Part shown: in pieces, positions 17,502 to 26,599 of the stretch
Position numbering within the stretch: the stretch's first letter is position 1
Layout of the letters: every line of letters starts with the position of its first letter
Source of the DNA: Sinomicrobium oceani
Lineage (GTDB): Bacteria; Bacteroidota; Bacteroidia; Flavobacteriales; Flavobacteriaceae
Length of the DNA stretch: 64,000 nt
Assembly (NCBI RefSeq): GCF_900119185.1
Contig: NZ_FPJE01000020.1
Coordinates: 1 to 64,000, forward strand
Direction: 5' to 3'
Notes under the pieces: generated by a model
Told to the model about the DNA's origin: nothing
The model's database searches: none
What the model saw: only the letters and a program-made list of their open reading frames with translations
Position numbers and translations under genes: made by a program

Positions 17502-19718
17502 TTACAGTCTCGACACCTTGTCGATACCGTTTACTTTCTTCAGGTTTTCTATGAGTTTCCGCAGAATGGTATTGTTTTTTACTACAACGGTGATTTTACC
17601 GGAAAATATGCCGTCGTTGGTGTCGAAATTGATGTTTTTCATGTTGACGTGCATATTGTTGGAGATCACTTTGGTAACGTTGTTTACCAGTCCCATGTTG
17701 TCTATTCCGGACAGGCTGAGCATGGCTACGAATTCCTGTTGTGTGGAGTCTACCCATTTGGCCGAAATAATACGGTAGGCGTAATTGGATTGCAGTGCTA
17801 TGGCATTCGGACAGTCCTTTTTGTGTACTTTGATACCCTCGTTGACCGTGATAAAACCAAAAACGTCATCACCGGGGATGGGGTTGCAGCAATTGGCCAG
17901 TTTATAGCTCAGCTTTTCCTCTTCCTTTCCGAAGACCAGCATATCGTATTTGGCGGTAACTTCTTCCTTGTGCAATTCTTCCTGCGGTGGGGCCGAAGGG
18001 GTTTTGCGCATCCGGTTCTTGAAGAAGTTGATAAAAGTATTGGTACGTGACGCCGCGAAGTTCTTGAGCATCTGGTTGTCGATCGTACCGATACCTACCC
18101 GGAAAAACAGGTCGAGACTGGTTTTTAGCTTGAAATACACGACCAGTTCGTTGACGACTTTTTCGCTCAGGGTTATTTTGAGATGTTTCAGTTTTCGGCG
18201 CAGGAGTTCCTTGCCCTCTTCGCCGATCTGTTTCTTATCTTCTTTGAGCGAAGTCTTTATTTTGGCCCTTGCCCTTGCCGTAGTGGCGTAATCGAGCCAG
18301 TTGGCATTGGGTTTGGAATGATCGGAGGTGATGATCTCCACCTGGTCCCCGCTTTTCAGTTCATAACTCAAAGGCACCAGTTTACTGTTTACACGGGCGC
18401 CGCGGGTATGCATACCTACTTCGGTGTGAATGTTAAACGCAAAATCGAGTGCGGTAGCCCCTTTGGGAAGCGATTTGAGTTCTCCCTTGGGCGTAAAGAC
18501 AAAAATCTCTTTGGAGTACAGGTTAAGCTTGAACTCTTCCACAAAATCCACGGCATTCGCATTGGGGTTTTCGAGCGCTTCCTGTAACCTGTTGAGCCAG
18601 ATCTCTATACCCTGTTCTTTCTGGTCGCCATGCTTGTATTTAAAGTGTGCCGCATATCCTTTTTCGGCAATTTCGTGCATGCGTTCGCTTCGGATCTGTA
18701 CTTCGACCCAGCGTCCCTTAGGCCCCATAACCGTGATGTGCAGCGCTTCATACCCGGTAGATTTGGGAGAAGATATCCAGTCGCGAAGACGAACGGGATT
18801 GGGACGGAAATGATCGGTAACTATGGAATATATTTTCCAGGCGAGAAACTTCTCATTTGCCGCATCGGATTTATAGATGATCCGGATGGCAAACTTGTCA
18901 TACACCTCGTCATAACTTACGTTCTGGACTTTCATCTTTCTTCGGATCGAGAAAATAGATTTTGGCCTTCCCTTGATCTGGTAATTCAGTCCTTCCTTGT
19001 CCAGGCTCTCCCGGATAACATCCGAAAATGAAGTGATATAGGCTTTCTGATCTTCTTTACTCTCTTCGACTTTACTGAGGATATCGTTATACACATCCGG
19101 TTCGGTATATTTCAGTCCCAGGTCTTCCAGCTCTGTTTTTATATTGTACAGGCCTATCCGGTGGGCCAGCGGAGCATAAATATACAGGGTTTCGGAGGCT
19201 ATTTTTACCTGCTTGTGTTCCGGCATGGATTCCATGGTCTGCATATTGTGCAGCCGGTCTGCGATCTTAATGATGATTACCCGGGCATCATCGTTCAGTG
19301 TGAGCAGCATTTTCCGGAAGTTCTCCGCCTGAAGGGATATATCCTTCTCTTTGCTCAGGTGAGAGATCTTGGTCAGTCCGTCTACGATAACCGCTACGGT
19401 TTTCCCGAACATTTCTTCGATATTATCCAGGGAGTATTCCGTATCCTCAACCACATCATGAAGCAGTGCTGCGGCGATAGAAGTCGCATCCAGCCCGATT
19501 TCCGAAGCCACGATCTTGGCTACCGCTATAGGGTGGAAAATATAAGCTTCCCCGCTTTTACGCCGCTGGTCTTTATGAGCATCAACAGCCGTGTCAAAAG
19601 CTTTACGGATGAGTTTTTTGTCCTCATCACTAAGCGTCTGGTAGCTGATGCGCAGCAACTCTTTATATTGCTTGGCAATTTCTTTGTTTTCTTTTTCCGT
19701 ATCGATCACTACAGCCAT
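17502..19718 (-). CDS. bifunctional (p)ppGpp synthetase/hydrolase (RelA/SpoT)
   Basis: A 738-residue stringent-response enzyme that makes and degrades (p)ppGpp. The N-terminal HD hydrolase domain has IFHPIAVAKIVAS near residue 60 and ALLHDVVEDTEY near residue 86, so the hydrolase site is intact. The synthetase domain follows (KGRPKSIFSIRRKM near residue 255, then YDKFAIRIIY). A TGS domain (EIFVFTPKGELKSLPKGATA) is near residue 405, with a zinc-finger-like CCNPIPGDD and a C-terminal ACT domain (FVAMLSLSGIDNMGLV). As a Bacteroidota long RSH it is probably the main or only such enzyme. It has its own upstream region with an inverted repeat overlapping a likely promoter. Confidence 0.94.
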   Translation of the reverse strand: MAVVIDTEKENKEIAKQYKELLRISYQTLSDEDKKLIRKAFDTAVDAHKDQRRKSGEAYIFHPIAVAKIVASEIGLDATSIAAALLHDVVEDTEYSLDNIEEMFGKTVAVIVDGLTKISHLSKEKDISLQAENFRKMLLTLNDDARVIIIKIADRLHNMQTMESMPEHKQVKIASETLYIYAPLAHRIGLYNIKTELEDLGLKYTEPDVYNDILSKVEESKEDQKAYITSFSDVIRESLDKEGLNYQIKGRPKSIFSIRRKMKVQNVSYDEVYDKFAIRIIYKSDAANEKFLAWKIYSIVTDHFRPNPVRLRDWISSPKSTGYEALHITVMGPKGRWVEVQIRSERMHEIAEKGYAAHFKYKHGDQKEQGIEIWLNRLQEALENPNANAVDFVEEFKLNLYSKEIFVFTPKGELKSLPKGATALDFAFNIHTEVGMHTRGARVNSKLVPLSYELKSGDQVEIITSDHSKPNANWLDYATTARARAKIKTSLKEDKKQIGEEGKELLRRKLKHLKITLSEKVVNELVVYFKLKTSLDLFFRVGIGTIDNQMLKNFAASRTNTFINFFKNRMRKTPSAPPQEELHKEEVTAKYDMLVFGKEEEKLSYKLANCCNPIPGDDVFGFITVNEGIKVHKKDCPNAIALQSNYAYRIISAKWVDSTQQEFVAMLSLSGIDNMGLVNNVTKVISNNMHVNMKNINFDTNDGIFSGKITVVVKNNTILRKLIENLKKVNGIDKVSRL

Positions 19719-19800
19719 ACAAGCACTTTCTTTTATCGGTTACAAGGTTTATCTACAGCCTGCTTTCCTGTTGAGGTCCCGGGAAGTGCGGCGGCTATAC

Positions 19801-19834
19801 ATAAAGTTAATAAAACTTTATAAATAATCTGCAA
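19801..19834 (-). promoter_or_regulatory. possible spoT promoter with overlapping inverted repeat
   Basis: ATAAAGTT (19801-19808) and AACTTTAT (19814-19821) are a perfect 8-base inverted repeat with a 5-base gap. The left arm overlaps a -7-like TAACTTTA on the minus strand (19809-19802), with TTG at 19834-19832, 22 bases upstream, slightly long. The repeat could be an operator. Confidence 0.4.
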
Positions 19835-19856
19835 ATATCATGCCTTTAATCGCAGA

Positions 19857-21092
19857 TCATCCTTTGCGAAGGTTCTGTACACGTTGCAGGAGGGTAGGGT
19901 GGGAATAATGCATCTTTACGTAAGCCGGATGCGGGGTGAGATTACTCAGGTTCCCGGCCGACAGTTTTTTAAGAGCGGAGATCAGCGGTTCGGCACCGAA
20001 GCTCTCCCGGGCGTAGTCATCCGCCTGGTATTCGAATACTCTGGAGCAGTAATTCATAATAAAACCGGTCAGTTCCGAAATGGGGCTGTAGAGTATCCCG
20101 AAGGCGATCAGCCCGATATGAAAACTGCGTTCCGGTACCCCGAGCGCGTATGACAGTTCGGGGATCTGTATGCATAGCGAAAGTATGTAAAGAGTGATCC
20201 CCGTAAGGAAAAGAGAGGTCCCCATAGTAAACAGTATGTGTTTTTTCTTATAGTGGCCTACTTCATGGGCCAGTACGGCGACGATCTCATCGGTTTCCAG
20301 GTCATTGATCAGGGTATCGTAGAGCGTGATCCTTTTTTGTGATCCGAAACCGGAAAAATAGGCATTGGCCTTGGTAGAGCGTTTGGAACCGTCGATGACA
20401 AAGATATTGTCGAGGGTAAACCCTGCGGCAGCAGCATATTTTTCGATAGCGGAACGAAGTTCGCCTTCCTCAAGGGGCGTCTGTTTGTTGAAAACAGGGA
20501 CAATGAGTTTGCTGTAGAACATATTGGTGAACACGGTAAACACGGCAACTGCAATCCAGGCATAGATCCAGAAGTCAGGTCCGGCGATGTCGTAAAACCA
20601 GATGATAAGTGCCAGTATCCCGCCACCAAGAAGCCCACCTATAAGCCACCCCTTTAGTTTGTCGAGAAGGAAAGTTTTTACGGAAGTTTTGTTGAACCCG
20701 AATTTTTCCTCGATCACAAAGGTATGGTAATACGCAAACGGGGTGGTAAGGATGTCAGAGGCCAGGAATATGATTCCGAAGAAAAGCAGGGCAATACCGA
20801 TCTCGTTGTCCGTGATGCTCCGGGCTATACGGTCGACATAGGCAAAACCGTCCAGAAAAAAGAAGGCCAGGGTAAGCAGCAGGGAAAAAGCGGCCGACAG
20901 CCTGGAAAAATTATAGTTTGCTTTTTTGTACGCCTGGGATTCGAGGTATTTTTTATCGCTGTAGATATCACGGAGTATTCCGGGAACAGCATCGTTAAAA
21001 TGCCGTGCATTCAGGTAGTCGATACACTGGTCTATGACAAAGTCGAGGACCAGGATACCTATAATGATATAAAACAGTGTGGCGGGAGTCAT
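19857..21092 (-). CDS. M48-family membrane metalloprotease (Ste24-like)
   Basis: A 411-residue polytopic membrane protease. It has several hydrophobic segments in the first 300 residues, the zinc motif AVLAHEVGHYKKKH near residue 272 and the third-ligand segment VFEYQADDYARESF near residue 350. The length and the long membrane N-terminus match Ste24/CAAX-type M48 proteases, which in bacteria act in envelope protein quality control; no CAAX processing is implied. It lies 98 bases after the RNA methyltransferase gene and is separated from spoT by a promoter region. Confidence 0.9.
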   Translation of the reverse strand: MTPATLFYIIIGILVLDFVIDQCIDYLNARHFNDAVPGILRDIYSDKKYLESQAYKKANYNFSRLSAAFSLLLTLAFFFLDGFAYVDRIARSITDNEIGIALLFFGIIFLASDILTTPFAYYHTFVIEEKFGFNKTSVKTFLLDKLKGWLIGGLLGGGILALIIWFYDIAGPDFWIYAWIAVAVFTVFTNMFYSKLIVPVFNKQTPLEEGELRSAIEKYAAAAGFTLDNIFVIDGSKRSTKANAYFSGFGSQKRITLYDTLINDLETDEIVAVLAHEVGHYKKKHILFTMGTSLFLTGITLYILSLCIQIPELSYALGVPERSFHIGLIAFGILYSPISELTGFIMNYCSRVFEYQADDYARESFGAEPLISALKKLSAGNLSNLTPHPAYVKMHYSHPTLLQRVQNLRKG

Positions 21093-21190
21093 GTGTTTGT
21101 TAGGTTTTATCCCCGATCGTTACGCAACTGCGGGTTATGGAAGGTGCCGGAAAGAAACAGCTTCACCGGGATCGGGATATTGTTGTACAG

Positions 21191-21994
21191 CTATAAAAAT
21201 TGTCGTTGTCTTTTGGCTTCGAAGATGAGGATGGCGGCACTGACCGAAACATTCATCGAGTCGATTTCTCCCTGCATGGGAATAATAATATTCTGGTCCG
21301 AATTGTCCAGCCAGGCAGCACTGAGTCCTGTGGCTTCCGTACCTACTATGAGGGCAGTGGCACCTGTGTAATCGCAGGTATGATAGGGTACCGATGCGGT
21401 AAGTGCGGCACCGTATATGCCTACATCGTGCTTACGCAGAAAAGCAATGACTTCTGCTGTAGTTCCCGTAGCGATATTTCTTGTAAAGAGACAGCCTACG
21501 CTCGACCGGATGATATTGGGATTATACAGGTCGGTTTTCGGATTGGCAATAATAACCGCATCGGCATCAGCCGCATCGGCCGTACGGAGGAGAGCTCCGA
21601 TATTTCCCGGTTTTTCCGGGGCCTCGGCTACGAGGATCAACGGATTTTTCCGGGGCATAGGAAGCGCATCGAGGTGGTGTTCCCTGCCTTCGGCAATAGC
21701 GAGGGTCCCTTCTGTGGTTTCGCGGTAAGCGAGTTTCCTGTAGACATCCCCGGACAGCGCTATGAGCTCGGGGGGAGTCTGGAGACCAGTACACTGCTCC
21801 CGGATAGTTTCGGCAGTACAGATGGTATCGTCAAAAAGAACGGACCGGATAATATAGCCGCCTTTTATGGCCAGCGACAGTTCTCTCCGGCCTTCTATAA
21901 TAAATAATCCCGAGCTTTTACGGGCCCTGGATTTTTCTTTGAGCTGGATGATCTGTTTTACCAATGGATTCTGAACGCTGCTTATTGTTTTCAA
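21191..21994 (-). CDS. SpoU/TrmH-family RNA methyltransferase
   Basis: A 267-residue SPOUT enzyme that methylates the 2'-hydroxyl of a ribose in rRNA or tRNA with S-adenosylmethionine. The N-terminal RNA-binding part has SVQNPLVKQIIQLKEKSRAR and FIIEGRREL. The knotted catalytic part has EKPGNIGALLRTADA near residue 125, GTEATGLS near residue 218 and IPMQGEIDSMNVSVSAAI near residue 237, all three family motifs. A frame with no fitting start extends to 22102; I choose the TTG at 21994, which begins LKTISSVQNPLV like homologues and lies 18 bases after a consensus promoter. The modified nucleotide is not known. Confidence 0.88.
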   Translation of the reverse strand: MKTISSVQNPLVKQIIQLKEKSRARKSSGLFIIEGRRELSLAIKGGYIIRSVLFDDTICTAETIREQCTGLQTPPELIALSGDVYRKLAYRETTEGTLAIAEGREHHLDALPMPRKNPLILVAEAPEKPGNIGALLRTADAADADAVIIANPKTDLYNPNIIRSSVGCLFTRNIATGTTAEVIAFLRKHDVGIYGAALTASVPYHTCDYTGATALIVGTEATGLSAAWLDNSDQNIIIPMQGEIDSMNVSVSAAILIFEAKRQRQFL

Positions 21995-22012
21995 GTCCGG
22001 ATGTTTTAAAGG

Positions 22013-22020
22013 CAAAAATA
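22013..22020 (-). promoter_or_regulatory. -7 element of the RNA methyltransferase gene
   Basis: TATTTTTG on the minus strand matches TAnnTTTG exactly; an imperfect TTC box lies 18 bases upstream (near 22039). It favours the TTG start at 21994. Confidence 0.5.
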
Positions 22021-22109
22021 CAAATCTTACGCTTACCCGAACTATAAATAAACAGGGCCGTCTTTCGGATAAAAAAGACGGCCCCGGGTGTGTACTACAC
22101 AAACATTGG

Positions 22110-23417
22110 CTATTGTCCGGCCTCGTATTTGCCCATGTAGCGTTTCCATAATTGGGTCTGGTGTGATTCCAGGCTTATTTCCCGGCCTTGTATGTAGGCA
22201 TGGGGTATACTATTTGTGCGCATGTCCAGGGCATCCCCTTCGGAGATAAACAAGGTCGCATCTTTCCCGGTTTCCAGGGTTCCCGCAAAAGCATCGATAC
22301 CCAGTATACGGGCATTATTCCCGGTAATAAGCTGTACCGCTTTTTCCTTGTCCAGTCCGTAAGCCGCAAAAGTACCGGCATAGAAGGGCAGGTTCCTCGT
22401 ATTCATACGCTCCATGGCCCCGCTCATTTCAAGGCCTACCAGTACGCCTTTGTCCGACAGCATTTTGGCCAGCAGGTACGGTTGTTTTACATTGTCATCT
22501 TCTCCCGAAGGCAGCCTGTGGGGTCTGCTCAGAATGACGGGAACATCGTTTTCGACCAGCAGGTCGGCAACCTTCCAGGCTTCGTTTCCACCGACGACAA
22601 CCATGTGCCGAATACCGTTTGTTTTGGCAAAGCGGACTACATCGGCGATTTCCTTTTCGCCGTCTACATTGACATAAAGTTTCTGAGAGCCATCGAACAA
22701 TCCGGAAACAGCCTGGTAAGGAAGGTTTTCGGGAGATTTCGGGCCGCTCAGATACGTTTTGGCCCCGCTGATAAAAGTCCTGATCTCCCCGATCTCTTTT
22801 TCGTAATCTTTATTGGGAACAAATTCACTCGGTCCGCTGAAGCCCCATCCTTTAGACCGGAAAGCACTGGGCCAGTGCAGGTGAATACCGTCGTCGGTCT
22901 TTATGGCTGCATCTTCCCAGTTCCAGGCATCGAGCTGAACGACCGAGGATGTCCCGGATATCAGTCCGCCTCGTGGCGCTACCTGGGCCATGAGGATCCC
23001 ATTGGGGCGACAGCTTTCCACAACCTTGGATTCGCTGTTATAAGCTACAATACTCCGAACGTGGGGGATGAGGTCGCCCGTGTCCGACTGGTCGTTACTG
23101 GCGCGTACCGCATCGACCTCTACAAGGCCGAGTGTGGAATTTGCTGCTATAAATCCGGGGTAAACGTGTTTTCCCGAAGCATCGATAACCCGGTCGTATG
23201 CACCTGTCGTAACCCCGGAAAGTGGTCCGGCATAGGTGATTTTTCCGTCTTTGAAGCCTATGGCACTGTTATTTATGGTACTTCCGTTACCTATATGTGC
23301 AACTGCACCGGTGATCAGTACGGAGGCTGTCTGTCTGGGGGCCGGGGTCTGTTGGGCTATGCCCCAGGTACCTGTCAAAAGGGCTGCACCGCAGAGTATA
23401 TTTTTGAGTTTTAACAT
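22110..23417 (-). CDS. exported amidohydrolase-like protein with degraded metal site
   Basis: A 435-residue protein with a signal peptide (residues 1-21, ending TWGIAQ). It has the amidohydrolase shape: a beta-sandwich start (GAVAHIGNGSTINNSAIGFK), VIDASGKHVYPGF near residue 85, a barrel, and a C-terminal return to the sandwich (GTLETGKDATLFISEGD). However the usual HxH after PGF is replaced by AANS, and the later His ligands are not evident, so it may not bind metal in the usual way. It lies 24 bases after the 991-residue paralogue and is surely cotranscribed. Function and substrate are unknown; a partner of the larger protein is plausible. Confidence 0.8.
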   Translation of the reverse strand: MLKLKNILCGAALLTGTWGIAQQTPAPRQTASVLITGAVAHIGNGSTINNSAIGFKDGKITYAGPLSGVTTGAYDRVIDASGKHVYPGFIAANSTLGLVEVDAVRASNDQSDTGDLIPHVRSIVAYNSESKVVESCRPNGILMAQVAPRGGLISGTSSVVQLDAWNWEDAAIKTDDGIHLHWPSAFRSKGWGFSGPSEFVPNKDYEKEIGEIRTFISGAKTYLSGPKSPENLPYQAVSGLFDGSQKLYVNVDGEKEIADVVRFAKTNGIRHMVVVGGNEAWKVADLLVENDVPVILSRPHRLPSGEDDNVKQPYLLAKMLSDKGVLVGLEMSGAMERMNTRNLPFYAGTFAAYGLDKEKAVQLITGNNARILGIDAFAGTLETGKDATLFISEGDALDMRTNSIPHAYIQGREISLESHQTQLWKRYMGKYEAGQ

Positions 23418-23441
23418 GATCTTTCTTTTAAGGGATAAACA

Positions 23442-26417
23442 TTAAATTCCGTACACTTCGGTATCGCAGTGGAAATGCTTTTCGTCGGTCTTCTTCGGGG
23501 CCTGGGTTTTCATTCCCTTGTTTTTGGCTTCGATCATCTGGTTGATCAGCGTGTTGCGTTCCTGTGCGATATTCGCCTGCATTTGTTTCATGGTTTCGTA
23601 ATCGTAGTACGGCACGCCTTCGATCAGTGTTTTTTCGGCGATCGCGTAGATGGATAACGGATGATCGCTCCAGAGCACCACATCGGCATCTTTACCTTCT
23701 TTGATGCTTCCTACCCGGTGATCGAGGTGAAGCATTCTGGCCGGGTTGATCGTCACCATTTTCCACGCTTCCTCTTCCGAAACCCCACCGTATTTCACGG
23801 TTTTCGCAGCCTCCTGGTTCAACCGGCGCGACATTTCCGCGTCGTCGGAATTGATAGCGACATTCAGTCCCTGACTGTGCATAATGGCCGCATTATACGG
23901 AATGGCATCGTTGACCTCAAACTTATACGCCCACCAGTCCGAAAAGGTAGAGGCCCCTACCACACCGTGCGCTTTCATTTTGTCTGCTACCTTGTAACCT
24001 TCGAGGATATGGGTAAAAGTGTTTACCGGGAAATCGAATCTTTCCGTGACTTTCATCAGCATATTGATCTCACTTTGTACATAGGAGTGGCAGGAAATAA
24101 AGCGTTCTTTGTTAATGATTTCGGCCAGCGTCTCCATTTCGTAATCAAAACGATAGGGCTTTCCGCTTTTCTTAAGGGCATCGTATTCTTTGGCACGCTG
24201 GAAATAGTCCATATACACCTGTTCCACACCCATACGGGACTGCGGGAAACGTACGGTCTGAAGATCTCCCCAGTTCGATTGCTTGACGTTTTCCCCGAGC
24301 GCAAACTTGATGAACTTCGGGGAATTCTTATAGATGAGTTCCGCTGCGGGAAGTCCCCATTTGAGTTTTATAATGGCAGATCGCCCGCCTATGGGATTTG
24401 CAGAACCGTGAAGGATCTGTATGGAAGTGACCCCTCCGGAAAGGTTGCGGTAGATATTGATGTCGTCCGCATCAATGACATCTTCCATAAGCACTTCTGC
24501 CGAAGAGTTGTGCCCGGCTTCGTTGATGGAGGCGGCTGCAATATGGGAGTGCTCATCGATGATTCCTGCGGTGAGGTGTTTGCCGGCGGCATCGATAACA
24601 CGGGCTCCTCCTGCGGAAAGGTCTTTGCCGATCCGTGCTATTTTTCCGTTTTTGATCAGGACGTCGGTATTTTCGAGGATTCCTGCATCTTCACTGGTCC
24701 ATACGGTAGCATTTTTGAACAGTATATTTTCCTGTTTCGGAAGTTCCGGAAATCCGTAAGCCTTGTTAGGGTAAGTGACTGCGGCTGTCTCCGGAAGGAA
24801 TTTTTCTTCCTTTGCCGTGTCTTTGCTCTCCTTGTGGCCCGCTGTCCTGGTCGCTGTCCAGCTTCCTTCGGTGCCGTTGCCGCGTACTGTTTTTCCCCCG
24901 AATTTTTCCGGGGTAGCGACCAGTCCGCTCAGCCTCAGGAAACCGTCTTTGCCGCTATCCGGTGCAAAAAAGAGATTAAACCATCCGTTCTGATAGGTGA
25001 GTTTGCTGCCGATTTTTTCCGTGCCGGCAGTAAGTTCGGGTTTGGGCGATGCAGCTTCCCCGGTCATAGTCAGGGTATATGTTGTACCTCCGGCATTCAG
25101 GGTGTATGTTCCGCGGATATCCTTGATGTCCATGTCCTCCATAATATGCCGGGCACCCAGCACCCAGTTTTCGTACAGTATACTTTCCTTGTCAAAAAGA
25201 TCTCCCGACGTGATGAGGAAGTTGGCATAACTCCCGGTTTTAAGGTTCCCGATATCGCTTTTTCCCAGAAGTCCGGCCGGAATTGTGGTGAGGGCTTCCA
25301 GGGCTTTGGTCTTTTCCAGCCCGTAATCGACAGCCCGTATGAGATTGGTTTTAAAGTTATCCGTTTTCTCCAGTCCGGATAAGGTCAGGGCAAAGGGTAT
25401 CCCGTTTTTGGCCAGCGCTGCCGGGTTTCCCGGGGCCTGGTTCCAGAGCCGCATATCGGCCAGGGAGACTTTGGAGGCCTGGTACGGATCGGTAACGTCG
25501 TATGCATCCGGAAAACCGAGCGGGAGGATATAGCTTGCCCCGGTGGCTTTGATCTCACGGATACGCTGGTATTCGTCGCCACCGCCTTTGATAATATAGG
25601 TAAGGCCAAACTCTTTTGCGATCTTAGCAGCACGAAGATCGTTCTGATAGCTGCCTGCGTCGAAGATCTGAGGAAGCCCCTTATGGGCATTGAGGGCCTC
25701 CAGGGCAAAATCCCTGTTTTCGGCATGTCCGCCGGCATACCATTCGGCATCCTTATACATCTGACGGATCAGGGCCATGGCCCCCATCAGTGACGTAGGA
25801 TAGTTTTGTGCGGAGGCTACACTTTTTACAAAAGAAAGGTGTTGTGCCGCCTTTTCATCCAGGATACGCATGTCGTAACGGTCGGTAGAGTCCAGGGCAA
25901 CCAGTACGCTGGTACCTCGTACGATCCCGTCGGCAACGTGAGTATTCACGGTCCCGAAACCGGCCTGTAACAGTTTTTTGGCTTCGTTACTGTCGAAAGC
26001 GAAGGCATCGAAAGCATTTTTGTCCGGCATGATATGATCGTTCCAGTAAAAGCCTTTTCGCGAGGCATCGTATTGCGGAGAGCGTCTTCCGCGGCCCTGA
26101 CGTGCCGGCTTCTTTACACCGAATTCACTGTGTATATCTATAAACGACGGGTAAATGTGTTTACCCTGCAGGTCTATCACAAGACTATGGGCAGGTACGG
26201 AAACCTTCCGGCCTGCAGCGATGACTTTGCCGCGTTGTATCAGCAGGGTTCCGTTATCGATAATTTGAGTGGGGGTGACATAAATCTTTGCATTGGTAAA
26301 TGCGGTGTAATGATGGTCCGTGGTTTTGACACCGTCATTTTTAGGGAAGTATTCCTGGGCATAAAAGGTAAACGAGCACAGAAATACCAGTAGTAAAACG
26401 GGTAGCCTTTTTCTCAT
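23442..26417 (-). CDS. exported protein with two amidohydrolase domains
   Basis: A 991-residue exported protein (signal peptide residues 1-20, ending SFTFYAQ). Two amidohydrolase domains follow each other. The first (about 35-450) has GKHIYPSFIDIHSEFGV, where the usual HxH is HSE. The second (about 590-960) is complete: GIIDEHSHIAA, RFISCHSYVQSE, THILEGYKVADK and VAINSDDAEMSRR supply the expected His and Asp ligands. Between them (about 450-570) is a beta-rich linker domain. Periplasmic proteins of this kind are common in flavobacteria beside a smaller paralogue; hydrolysis of a cyclic amide or peptide-like bond is the family activity, but the substrate is unknown. Confidence 0.85.
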   Translation of the reverse strand: MRKRLPVLLLVFLCSFTFYAQEYFPKNDGVKTTDHHYTAFTNAKIYVTPTQIIDNGTLLIQRGKVIAAGRKVSVPAHSLVIDLQGKHIYPSFIDIHSEFGVKKPARQGRGRRSPQYDASRKGFYWNDHIMPDKNAFDAFAFDSNEAKKLLQAGFGTVNTHVADGIVRGTSVLVALDSTDRYDMRILDEKAAQHLSFVKSVASAQNYPTSLMGAMALIRQMYKDAEWYAGGHAENRDFALEALNAHKGLPQIFDAGSYQNDLRAAKIAKEFGLTYIIKGGGDEYQRIREIKATGASYILPLGFPDAYDVTDPYQASKVSLADMRLWNQAPGNPAALAKNGIPFALTLSGLEKTDNFKTNLIRAVDYGLEKTKALEALTTIPAGLLGKSDIGNLKTGSYANFLITSGDLFDKESILYENWVLGARHIMEDMDIKDIRGTYTLNAGGTTYTLTMTGEAASPKPELTAGTEKIGSKLTYQNGWFNLFFAPDSGKDGFLRLSGLVATPEKFGGKTVRGNGTEGSWTATRTAGHKESKDTAKEEKFLPETAAVTYPNKAYGFPELPKQENILFKNATVWTSEDAGILENTDVLIKNGKIARIGKDLSAGGARVIDAAGKHLTAGIIDEHSHIAAASINEAGHNSSAEVLMEDVIDADDINIYRNLSGGVTSIQILHGSANPIGGRSAIIKLKWGLPAAELIYKNSPKFIKFALGENVKQSNWGDLQTVRFPQSRMGVEQVYMDYFQRAKEYDALKKSGKPYRFDYEMETLAEIINKERFISCHSYVQSEINMLMKVTERFDFPVNTFTHILEGYKVADKMKAHGVVGASTFSDWWAYKFEVNDAIPYNAAIMHSQGLNVAINSDDAEMSRRLNQEAAKTVKYGGVSEEEAWKMVTINPARMLHLDHRVGSIKEGKDADVVLWSDHPLSIYAIAEKTLIEGVPYYDYETMKQMQANIAQERNTLINQMIEAKNKGMKTQAPKKTDEKHFHCDTEVYGI

Positions 26418-26564
26418 AACTTATTTGAATTAACGTTAGTAGGCTTAAAGTTAATACAACTGTTAAAAAGCATCCGTTTGTTAAGTAAAATTTAACTTTT
26501 GATTGTCAAACTATAAAAGCACAGTCGTCTTTATTCCTTTTTCTTTACTAAGAGGAGGAATTTG

Positions 26565-26589
26565 TTTCGACAGGCTCCGGAGGGAATGA
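26565..26589. repeat. REP-like fragment TTTCGACAGGCTCCGG
   Basis: TTTCGACAGGCTCCGG followed by AGGGAATGA resembles the intergenic sequence CTTCGACAGGGCTCAGG inside the element at 40762-40880. Two diverged copies in non-coding DNA suggest a dispersed repeat family. Confidence 0.4.
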
Positions 26590-26599
26590 GAAACAGCAG

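Noticed and set aside
22188-25382. Long plus-strand frames opposite the amidohydrolase genes
   Set aside because: Antisense frames from codon bias; the minus-strand proteins have clear family motifs and signal peptides.
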